Position numbers and translations under genes: made by a program
Assembly (NCBI RefSeq): GCF_002234675.1
Contig: NC_019859.2
Coordinates: forward strand, 1 to 64,000
Length of the DNA stretch: 64,000 bases
Reading direction: 5' to 3'
DNA from: Oryzias latipes
Taxonomy: Eukaryota > Chordata > Actinopteri > Beloniformes > Adrianichthyidae
In this document: one piece after another, positions 22,757 to 64,000 of the stretch
How the letters are laid out: each line of letters opens with the position of its first letter
How positions within the stretch are numbered: position 1 is the first letter of the stretch
Notes under the pieces: model-generated
The model's database searches: none
Told to the model about the DNA's origin: nothing
What the model saw: only the letters and a program-made list of their open reading frames with translations

Positions 22757-23866
22757 TGGATGGGCAGCCCATTTGGACCTGGGGCTGGGATAACTCCTTC
22801 TCTGGCCCTGGGACAGAGCGAGGCAACCCTCTGGGGGCCCGCGGTTGCTCTGGGCGACACTTACCATGGCCACAGGGTCCGGTAGGCAGGCCGGTTGGCC
22901 CTGTCCTGGGGGGGGCTGCCTGGGGGAGGGGGTGGGTCCACTATCGGTACGGGACCTTGGAGGTTTGGCAGGTTGGGGTCTCCACTGAGGCAATCAGTGG
23001 TTGCCCTGGCTGGTTGGCTGCCTTGGGCCTGACCAGAGTTATCCCAGTGGTGGTGCTTGGCGCAGGGGCCATGGTTTGCTCCGAGGAGTGGTGCTTTGTT
23101 GGCTCCTCTCTCTTAGTTTGGAGCCTGGGGGTTGGCGATGGGACCCCTGGGCTGGGAGACCTGGGACAAATACTAGGAAGGGGGCTGGGGTACGGTTGTT
23201 TCACCAACCAGGCTTACCCCCTTCCTCATATAATCACTTATTAGGGTGAACGGGGGGGGGGGCACCCTGCAATGAACCTTGGGGGGAGGAGCTACTTGAG
23301 AGTGGCCCCCCTCCATGGTTGTCGTAGGAAAACAGGCCCATCCATTCTCAATCTTTAATTGCACCTTAGACCCGTGGGACCCCTGTTAGGGGGGGATGCT
23401 TTGTCATCACTGTGAGCAATCAGGAGATGCCCACTCAGTGCCCTCCCAGAATCTTAACTGCACCCTTTAGTACACAAACCCTTTACCCCTCAAAAATATA
23501 CACCATCTGTGCCCTACCCCATCCCTGGCAGGGGAAAACCAGGCCCTCGCAAATGGAGGCCGTGTCCCTTGGGTGCTGGACTCCTGGGCCCGGCAGCCCT
23601 CTCTCCATCCAGGGACAGGGATCCCTGTATTCTCTGGTGGGACCATGAACCGGGGAACATATCCCATCTGAGCCTGGGTCCCTGTGGTGCTGGTTCTGGT
23701 CCTTGCCCTGAAGCACTGGCCTTCTCCAAAATTCCAACTGTGGGTGAGCCTGGTCGGGCCATGTTTACACTCCTTGTGGACCCCCACTTCTCTTGCACAT
23801 CCTCCTGCTGGGCAGGGGTGGTGCAGTCAGGGTTCAGATCACACCACAGCACATGAACTGCACTAG
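22757..23866. other. GC-rich block of unknown origin inside LINE
   Basis: About 1.1 kb, clearly richer in G and C than the surroundings, with many GGGG and CCCC runs. It is open in several frames on both strands, as expected from base composition. I recognise no protein domain. It occupies the place of the LINE endonuclease region. Confidence 0.5.
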
Positions 23867-24327
23867 TTAGAGTCTCTAATGACTTGTTATTGGCCCCAGA
23901 AAAGGGACTACTCTCTATTCTGGTCCTGTTAGACCTCAGTGCAGCCTTTGACACAATGACCACAATATTTTACTCCAAAGATTAGACCATGACATAGGGA
24001 TCAGAGATCTGCCTTCCAGTGGTTTAAACCCTATTTATCAGATAGGTACCAGTTTGTTAATGTAAATGGAAAGTCCTCTCACTGCACTTGAGTAAGTTAC
24101 GGAGTCCCAAAATGCTCAGTTTTGGGAACTGTTTATGATTTACATGCTACCCTTAGGACACATAATCAGGAAACACTGCATTAATTTTCACAGTTATGCA
24201 GATGATACACAGTTGTATTTATCTATGAACCCTTGTGCTATCCTATTACCCCACCCTTTCATTGATGTGTTATCCCTACCATGACAAATGTGGACAAAAG
24301 GTGAAGAGGATTTCATGTAATCCTCAC

Positions 24328-24397
24328 CCAGGATAAGAATCGTTATACCGTTAAACATCCCTCCAACATATGTCATGACCCACATGACAGTGGCCAG
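24328..24397 (-). pseudogene. duplicated reticulon exon (70 bp) with both splice sites
   Basis: Identical to the reticulon exon at 28715-28784, including the TTTTAG acceptor and GTGAGT donor on the minus strand. It lies 1.3 kb beyond the reticulon stop codon, inside a MITE-bounded unit, so it is unlikely to be part of the normal transcript. Base identity suggests a very recent copy. Confidence 0.85.
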
Positions 24398-24512
24398 CTA
24401 AAACACAGACAGACATAAATACAAATCAAAGAGAAACAGTAAGAAAGGCATTGTTAGCAAACTTGATTTGCACAGCATAGTATGGATGCACAAGCAAATA
24501 AAAGTACTTTAA

Positions 24513-24764
24513 CCCCTGTGCTGTCTTAGATGACCCCACCCTTACATTGACGTGTTCTCTCTACCATGACACAGGTGGATAAAGGTGGAAAGATTTCATG
24601 TAATCCATGGACACCAGTGAAGATCACAAATCATTGAAGAAAAAAGGTTCAGAGCACTGTCTAGTGGGGTCTAGATGACCCCACTAGACAGTGCTCTTTA
24701 ACATTGGGAGTGGGGTCTAGATGACCCCACTCCCAATGTTAAAGTGCCTAGGATAGCACAAGGG
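24513..24764 (+). mobile_element. TTAA-MITE with internal inverted duplications
   Basis: The left end CCCCTGTGCTGTC directly follows TTAA at 24509-24512. The right end is GATAGCACAAGGG. The centre differs from other copies by two adjacent perfect hairpins (24651-24697 and 24697-24743). Confidence 0.85.
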
Positions 24765-25453
24765 ATACACCTGACCAGAATGACAATATAGAGAAACTGA
24801 ATGCCTGCATCAGAGACATCAAGACCTGGATGACAATTAATTACCTCCTCTTGAACCCAGAAAAACTGAGGTCATTGTACTAGATCCTAAAAACCTCAGA
24901 GATGCTCTGTCTGCTCAGATAGTCTCCCTGGATGGCATAAGTATAGCCCCCAATTCCACAGTTAGAAACCTTGGGGTTTTACTTGACCAGGATTTATCAT
25001 TTAAGGCTCACATATCTCAGGGGTGTAGAACTGCCTTTTTTCACCTGCGGAATATTGCTAAGATCAGAAATATACTTTCTAAGAGTGATGCTGAAAAACT
25101 CATCCATGCATTTGTTACGTCGAGGCTGGATTACTGTAACTCCTTGTTAGCAGCGTGTCCTAAGAGTTCCTTAAGAAGTCTCCAGCTTGTTCAGAATGCA
25201 GCAGCTAGATTGTTAGCAGGAACTAGCAGAAGAGATCACATCACTCCTGTGTTAGTTTCACTTCACTGGATCCCAGTTGATTCAAGTTCAAGATCCTCCT
25301 GTTAACCTATAAGGCTTTCTATGGTATGACCGCATCCTATACCAAAGAACTCAAAAAAGTATATTTTGTTATACATTCTTTTGCTTTTAATTTTATTTTC
25401 ACTTTTATGTACGGCGACCTTGGGTTCATGATAAAACAATACAATTTATATTA

Positions 25454-25459
25454 TTTATT
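25454..25459 (-). terminator. candidate poly(A) signal of reticulon gene
   Basis: AATAAA on the minus strand about 220 bp after the TGA stop. Another lies at 25392-25397. Either would end the transcript before the LINE at 25350. Confidence 0.4.
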
Positions 25460-25678
25460 ATTACTGTGTTGCAATCTCAAAGAAAAAAATTGTACAGCAG
25501 TAAGATTTTTCTTTCCTGATTTCTTTAACTTGCTACACATATACATTAAGGATCAATGTGACTAAATCAAACCAGAACACTGGGAATGTATGGAAAATCG
25601 GCCTTAATCTCAACATTAGATACCATTGAGTTCCTACAATAAACAAAGGCTGGGGGAAAAGACACAATTGCTTAGATG

Positions 25679-58412
<32,734 letters not shown>

Positions 58413-58683
58413 TTTCACTTGTCTTACAGATTTGAACTTCCAACAGTTTGAAAATCCAACTGCTGCTGCGCCAGTTACATCACCACAGGGGGTTGAGCAT
58501 GAAAAGGGGCACGTCCAAAAAGCTTTGGACATGTTGAAACTCGGACCACTCACACATCTTAGTTTGTTCCGCAGCACATGCCACCAGCTTAGTGGTCCAA
58601 ATGACAGAATTTCACTCCTTCAATGTGTGTTAGACCGATACAGCTCCAGTGGTTGGGAGGTTGTTCTGAAATGTCTGATATAG
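58413..58683 (+). other. region upstream of reticulon start; plus-strand open frame
   Basis: Likely 5' UTR and promoter of the short reticulon isoform on the minus strand. On the plus strand an open frame covers 58276-58683 (135 codons), antisense to exon 1; I cannot assign it to any family. A TTGTCTTACAG at 58419-58429 looks like a plus-strand splice acceptor. Confidence 0.35.
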
Positions 58684-59884
58684 TTCAACATGGGTTAGCA
58701 TTGGTAAAAATTGGTTCTGTCAAATTTTTGATTCTGAATTTCAGGATCCCCATATGTGATAGATTGTTTCTTTACAGTTAATGGCAGGGATTGTCAGTCT
58801 GATGCTTGGAATAGTGAATAATGACACAGCTGAACTAAAAAGATTGTTTTTAAAATGTAACTGCTAAACTTAGAAAACAGCTGTGACGATTCAAAAATCT
58901 CCTCGAAACAACTAGAATGCAAATTCTAATACAAAGAAATACAAAAATATTTCAAAAATCTGAAATGTAATTTCCTTCAGAAACAGCAGGTCAAAAAGCT
59001 CATCGTCTAAACCCGTTTTGTCCCTTTCTGGGTCACGAGGCTGCCAGAACCTGTTCTTGCCGCAAATTTAACTTTAACTTTGTGGAGAGCTACCGTAGTC
59101 ATTTACAGATCCTAATCATGAACTCTCAATCATACATTTTAACAGCAGAATATTCTATGCAAATCACCAAGCTATTATATTATATTATATGTTATTATTA
59201 TATTATACGAAAACTTGCACCAATTCAACAAACCTTCCAAGATAATTGCAATATCAGAAAACTGGCTAAAGCAGATAAGGGCTTAAACTTCCAGCTTAAT
59301 AGCTATGAGTTTCCGTTTTTTGGACAGGAGAAATAAGCAAAGGGGGGGGTGGGGGCTCCTTACATACACAACAGTCTTAAACACAAAGTAGTGGACACAA
59401 TAACTGCAGTTACATGGACAAAAGTAACCGGAATAAACACCTGATCAGAATAAAAATGTGTCTTGTTAAGACACCGTTCGGAATACTCTGCCCCGATCAA
59501 ACTCATTCAGATCAAAATTTCCTTTTAAGATTGTTGATCCGATTGTTGTGCATATAAACAATTTATTCCTATTGTGGGTCACTACTACGCTGGTTCATGC
59601 GTCATGCATAGACAATGTGGCGCTCCAAGAAAGGCTTTGGAGCGTGAACAGGCGGACTCGTAGCTTCGTGTTTGCGGGTAGGGGGGTTTCTTTGTTATGG
59701 TGTGCACTCCGGAGGAGGTTTCAGACCGCAGTCCTTCCGGCTGCTCTGTATGAGCGAGCTGGAGGACTCTAGAGAACCGGGTCTCCCGGGAGAACTGTGT
59801 CTCCGAGCAGAGGAGCGGCTCTGGGACGGTGTGTGAGCTAACGGAGGCGGCTGTTGAATGGAAAAATTCGGATCTGCACAGTCC
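58684..59884. other. no gene seen
   Basis: Mostly AT-rich. An inverted piece of the SINE/LINE tail repeat lies at 59005-59055 (ACCCGTTTTGTCCCTTTCTG). The stretch 59600-59850 is GC-rich and could be exon or promoter DNA, but I cannot frame it with splice sites. Confidence 0.4.
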
Positions 59885-60012
59885 TGAGAAACTATTTAGG
59901 GGTGTAACGATACACGTAGTTGTACCGAACCATTTCGGTACGGCAGTTTCGGTTCAGGTCACTTCTGTACGGTTTCGGTACTTTTTTTTTTTTTTTTCCC
60001 CCCCATATGCAT
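59885..60012. mobile_element. truncated hAT-like repeat (GGTGTAACGATACACG)
   Basis: TAGGGGTGTAACGATACACG followed by repeated TTCGGTACGG words is a familiar fish hAT-type terminus. It is cut at 60012 by the BEL/Pao LTR after a T run. Confidence 0.55.
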
Positions 60013-60665
60013 TGTAACGATCCGGCTGCTTTGTCATTCGTAGCGGGGAAATGAGAGCTGAGCTACTAATGAACTAGCTGTGTTGACTGTCCTTGTGCCA
60101 TACTCCACACGCCCTCTGTAGGTTTCCAATAAACCTATCAGGGCGGGAGCGTGTGGCTGACGCATGTTCTCCACAAAAAAAAGCAAAACAAACAAAATGG
60201 TGGAAGTGTGCGAAAGAAATGGGGGGAAAAAAGGATGTCATCCACTTGCAGTCGTTTCCTTGCTTTATTAACATCCACAAAAATAAAAATAAAACAACAA
60301 ACATAAAATCCACTTACTTTCTTATTCTTATATGAACTTGAACATTAACATGTACATGGTCAAAAGAGGACCGTCGCGCTCCTCACTCTGTCTCCTGCAA
60401 CTACCGACACACCAAACTCCCCCGCCTCTCTCATGTCGAGTGCGCTACGTTCTTAAAGGTACAGGATCCTATTTCTCTGCACATAACAAAAATCTTCTAA
60501 TATATCCACAACCGATATATTATTCAAATAATCTTAAATAAAACGCAGCAAAAAATATAACTGAGATCAAACATTTTCTACTTTCATAACTAAAACTAAG
60601 TTCAGGTTTAAACTCCACCAATTGAAATTAACATAAATCTTGTGACCTCACATATGGCACTTACA
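60013..60665 (-). repeat. BEL/Pao 3' LTR
   Basis: On the minus strand it begins TGTAAGTGCCATATG right after the polypurine tract AATTAGGGGCCGGAA (60666-60680) and ends GGATCGTTACA at 60013. Inverted ends TGTAA/TTACA. The 5' LTR would lie beyond 64000. Confidence 0.8.
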
Positions 60666-60680
60666 TTCCGGCCCCTAATT
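60666..60680 (-). promoter_or_regulatory. BEL/Pao polypurine tract
   Basis: AATTAGGGGCCGGAA on the minus strand directly precedes the TG of the LTR, as needed for plus-strand priming. Confidence 0.65.
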
Positions 60681-60873
60681 GTTTTAACAGTGCAAACGAT
60701 TTAAAACAATTATAATATTTCTTTGTTAAATCACAAAACAAGAATCATCATCACTGATCTTATAAATTGTTCAGACTTTAACAATCAATCTACAGCCAGC
60801 CCGTCTTCAGCAAGTGTGAGGAGAAAAGATCCGAGACTTGGGTCTTAACTAACATTCAGTCTTTATTACTGGC
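60681..60873 (-). other. non-coding stretch between BEL/Pao pol and 3' LTR
   Basis: AT-rich, with AATAAAG just after the stop codon of pol. No reading frame. Confidence 0.5.
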
Positions 60874-63800
60874 TCATTCAGACTCCAGAAGACAGAGCTT
60901 TGTAATGGGTCTGTCCAGGATGCTAGTCTTTGTCTTTATCCTCACTCTGCGAACAAAACCCTTGTTGTCAGGAATCACTTCAATGATTTTTCCCATAATC
61001 CAAGAGTTTCTTGGTGCAGAGTCATCTGCAAGAAGAACCACGTCTCCTTCTGCAAAGTTCCTGGAAGCTGTGGCCCACCGCTGACGCTCCTGAAGTTGAG
61101 GAAGATATTCCTTGATCCATCTCTTCCAAAATAGGTCAGCGATATACTGCACCTGCCTCCATCTACGCCGTGCATACAGGTCCTCTTTGTTGAAAAGTCC
61201 AGGTGGCATGTTTGGTTTCTTTTTCAAAAGCAACAAATGATTAGGAGTAAGCGCCTCCAAGTCATTCGGGTCGCTGGATGCTATTGTTATAGGTCTACTG
61301 TTTATAATAGACTCCGCCTCACACAAGACTGTGTGAAGGCCCTCTTCATCCATGATCTGTTCCTTGACAATGGAGTTCAGCACCTTCCTTACTGACCTGA
61401 TAAGCCGCTCCCATATTCCACCATGATGTGAAGCAGCAGGAGGGTTGAAAATCCATTTAATGCCATGTTGATGGAACAGATGGTGAAACTCAGAAGTATT
61501 CCAATCAGCAATGGCCGCCTTCAGCTCACGGTTGGCGCCAGTGAAATTTCTCCCATTATCTGAGCGTATCTCTTTAACCTGTCCTCGTCGTGCTAAAAAG
61601 CGTCGTAAGGCATTTATGCAGGAATCTGTGTCCAGAGTTGAGGCAAGTTCAATATGCACTGCACGCACAGCCAGACACGTAAATAAAACTCTGTATCTCT
61701 TTACAAGGCATCTTCCACGTCGGACATCAAAAGGTCCGAAATAATCCACACCTATTCTGGTAAAGGTAAAGGTCGGATGGTCTGGTAAGACACGGTCTTG
61801 TGGTAAATCAGCCATTAGTTGCTTTCCTACTTTTCCATGTAATCTGCGACAGGTGACACACTTTCTGCAGATTGTTCTGATGGCTGTATTGGCACTTGTG
61901 ATCCAATACTTCTGACGTAACTCTGAAAGCATGTGGTTGCACCCTCCATGCCCAGTCTCTGCCATGTCAAGTTCTTTCACCGAAATTGGTGCACCTTTGT
62001 ACTTTCTTTTAAAGTTTTCCAATTGACTTTGGACCCACTGGTGACCACTGTCATGCCCAGCTTCCTCACAGGCCACATGCAGGTCTTTGCGTTTTTGGCA
62101 GAGACTTTGAAGCAAAGTTTTAAGCTTCAAGAACCATGCTACAGTTCGTTTCAACTTATACCATGATGAGAAGTAGCCGATCAGTTTTTTGAACGGAACT
62201 AAATTTTCTTCAGCACTCATCATGTTCACTGCAACTCTTTTGATCTCTGGATCATCTGCAGCTGTTTCTGCATCACTTGATGGCATCTTTGGCCAACACT
62301 CAACAGGCGTGCAAAGGAAATCTGGCCCTGACACCCAATTTTGATTTTTCATGAAATCCCTCACCCTTTGCCCTCTAGAGGCGGTGTCTGCTGGGTTCTT
62401 GTCAGTGCCGACGTGTCTCCATTGTCTAACATCCGATACTTGCAGAATGGCTGAAACTCTGTTTGCCACGAACGTCCGGTAACGTGTTGTCTCATTGTGT
62501 AGATACTTTAGGACAACTGTACTATCAGTCCAGAACACTGATTGTGTGAGGTCCAGTTGCAGCTCTCTTCTCAGAACGGCATCCATTTTTACCGCCACTG
62601 TGGCCGCTGTCAACTCCATCCTTGGAATGGTTGGTGCCCTCAGAGGTGCCACTCGGGACTTGCCCAGCATAAACGCACAGTGTGGCTTGTTAGTCATGCT
62701 CCGCATCAGGAGATAGCTGACTGATCCGTACGCATCCTCACTTGCATCTGCGAAGTGGTGTAATTGCGCAAATGCACACTTTCCAAAATCTTTAGGCTTC
62801 ATGCATCTGGGGAGGTAGAAAGGTAGGAGGAAGGTAAAGCAGGAAGACTGGCTAACCAGCCCAACCATCTGTCCTTGATGTCATCCGGTAATTTATCATC
62901 CCACCCAATCTTCAATCTGCACAAATCTTGCAACATAAGCTTGGCTGGCAACACAACTGGTGCCAGTATGCCTAATGGGTCATAAACTGAGCCAATAACT
63001 GAGAGCAGACCCCTTCTTGTGAATGGGCGGCCTCTGATGGTGATTTTAAATTTAAATGTGTCAGACTCTACACTCCAATTGAGACCAAGGGCTCTCTCCA
63101 TTGGAAGCTCATCTCGATCGAGATCCAAGGTTTTCATCTCCTTTGATAACTCAGATTTTGGAATGGAGTCCAGGACTCTGCGGCAGTTACTCACCCACTT
63201 GTTGAGACGGAAGCCTCCGTTGGTACAGATTCTTCTAAGATCTTGGCACATTGATATAGCCTCCTCTTCTGTGGGAACAGACTTGAGGCAATCATCCATT
63301 GTTTGATTGTTTGGCATGCTGAGCATCTTGTTCTTTTTTGGCAAACAGACAACATACTGGCCCTCTACCAGCTTAGCAGAGTCTGTTACTAGGTCCATAA
63401 ACTGGTGATCTTCTCTGGACATTTCCACTTCCTCGTGTTTTCCTCCTTCTGGGAAATCCATCCGAAACTGTTGCAGCCACCAATGTTCCAAATTTGCTGC
63501 TGAAATCCTGTTTGCTACAGCTTTCATAGGTTTTCTATTGTCGTAGTAGCTGCAGCTTTCTGTCAAAGGCCCATTTATTGTCCAACCAAGTTTGGTTCTC
63601 ACTGCGTATGGTCCATTACCAACGCTGCTCACAGCCTCCCATGGCTCCATGGCCTTTGGTGCATTTGCTCCAATAAGCAATCCAATGTTAGCTTCAATAT
63701 GAGGCAGTTTTATGTCTTTAAGGTAGGGCCACCTTTCAAGGTCCTTCTGTAGTGGAATGTTTTCCTTTCCCACAGGTATTGTCTTATGAGTGAAAGCATG

Positions 63801-64000
63801 TGGGAGATCAATAAACTCATCACTTGACAAACTGCTGACCTGTAAATCGGACACGACGTAAGTAGCCACAGGTTTTTCTTCACTTATGGTTCTCAGTAGC
63901 ATATCTGTCTTTCGTCCGTTAACCTTTAAGTCGTTCATTAGCGACTCCGTGCAAAATGTAGCCGAGCTTCCTGGATCCAGAAAGGCATAGGTCTGCACCA
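60874..64000 (-). pseudogene. BEL/Pao pol polyprotein, RT core deleted
   Basis: Minus strand, entering from beyond the window. Protease: AFLDPGSSATFCTESL at about 63990 (Asp-Pro-Gly active site). After LPKKNKMLSMPNNQ at about 63310 the sequence jumps straight to DDCLKSVPTEEEAI, the region after the RT active site, so most of the RT palm is absent although the frame stays open. Connection domain: SVIGSVYDPLGILAPV. A frame change at about 62800-62870 separates LHHFADASEDAYGS (RNase H). Integrase: HGGCNHMLSELR, CRKCVTC, RIGVDYFGPF, EIRSDNGRNF and HHGGIWERLIRSV. C-terminal module: YIADLFWKRWIKEYLPQLQE. TGA is at about 60874. Pol, RNase H and integrase are otherwise well preserved. Confidence 0.9.

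Larger units (their letters stand above)
24230..24764 (+). mobile_element. compound TTAA-MITE carrying a reticulon exon
   Basis: The element starts CCCTTGTGCTATCC and ends GGATAGCACAAGGG. It holds, in order: the first ~94 bp of a MITE (24230-24323), 189 bp of host DNA (24324-24512), and a complete MITE (24513-24764). The host segment equals 28711-28899 base for base. It ends at a TTAA that is unoccupied at 28896-28899. The outer flanks in the LINE are TGAA and ATAC, so no TTAA duplication survives around the compound unit. Confidence 0.8.
22310..25350 (+). mobile_element. L2/Rex-type LINE, plus strand, heavily rearranged
   Basis: The 5' UTR and ORF1 start (to about 22756) match the minus-strand LINE at 21340. 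The endonuclease is missing. After a GC-rich block (22757-23866), the RT resumes at about 23867 (LVLLDLSAAFDT) and continues to the YADD-type motif at about 24193-24204 (frame-shifted). It is then cut by the compound MITE at 24230-24764. The thumb and C-terminus (PEKT.VIVLDPK region, NLGVLLDQDLSF) follow up to about 25350. Many stops are present. Confidence 0.75.

Noticed and set aside
22744-23963. Multiple open frames of 60-166 codons on both strands
   Set aside because: GC-rich composition explains the absence of stops. Proline/glycine-rich low-complexity translations match no family.
24194-24385. 63-codon minus-strand frame as a gene
   Set aside because: It is the duplicated reticulon exon read into MITE and LINE sequence, not an independent gene.

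Overview
This window is vertebrate, almost certainly teleost, nuclear DNA; it contains no bacterial-style genes. The reasons are spliced genes with GT/AG introns, tRNA-derived SINEs, L1, L2/Rex-type and other LINEs, hAT, Tc1, Harbinger and TTAA-type DNA transposons, BEL/Pao and gamma-type LTR elements, and abundant microsatellites. The TTAA-flanked MITE beginning CCCTTGTGCTATC and the Swimmer-like L1 make me think of medaka (Oryzias). That species call is from memory and was not searched.

Two host genes can be assembled by eye. (1) A plus-strand SET-domain gene of KMT5A/SETD8 type runs from 8886 to 14419 in eight proposed coding exons. It contains a tandemly duplicated exon, one in-frame stop/frameshift inside the SET domain and one doubtful frame join. 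(2) A minus-strand reticulon, closest to RTN3, has coding exons between 58412 and 25679. Its exon sizes (208 split as 151+57, then 139, 70, 47, 59 and the last) are the classical reticulon-domain sizes, and the joined frame is open for 216 codons. One reticulon intron, 28785-52412, is 23.6 kb and consists mostly of nested transposons.

Layout. 1-8885: mostly unique or decayed sequence with a hAT-like element, an L2 endonuclease remnant, a TTAA-MITE and a 1-kb minisatellite. 8886-15202: SET gene, with a hAT and a LINE tail in intron 1 and a palindromic MITE directly after its stop. 15695-25350: transposon block holding a SINE with an 18-bp target duplication, a 5'-truncated endogenous retrovirus (integrase, env, 3' LTR), and two L2-type LINEs in head-to-head orientation. 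The second LINE is interrupted by a compound TTAA-MITE carrying an exact copy of a reticulon exon. 25679-28784: last four reticulon exons. 28785-52412: nested repeats, including a BED/hAT transposase pseudogene split by a Harbinger element, a 9.15-kb L1 holding five further insertions, a hAT-in-MITE-in-hAT nest, a LINE with ORF1 and ORF2 split by a solo LTR, and another solo LTR. 52413-58412: first four reticulon coding exons, with a LINE, and a Tc1 containing a MITE, in the introns. 60013-64000: minus-strand BEL/Pao element with 3' LTR and a pol gene lacking the reverse-transcriptase core.

The most interesting observation is the compound element at 24230-24764. A partial and a complete TTAA-MITE bracket 189 bp that match 28711-28899 at every base. 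Those 189 bp contain the complete 70-bp reticulon exon with both splice sites. This looks like host-exon capture (transduplication) by a non-autonomous, piggyBac-like element. Next in interest are the two adjacent perfect hairpins inside that MITE, the intron splitting the canonical 208-bp reticulon exon, the 2.3-kb inverted L1 repeat in the long intron, and the RT-less BEL/Pao pol.
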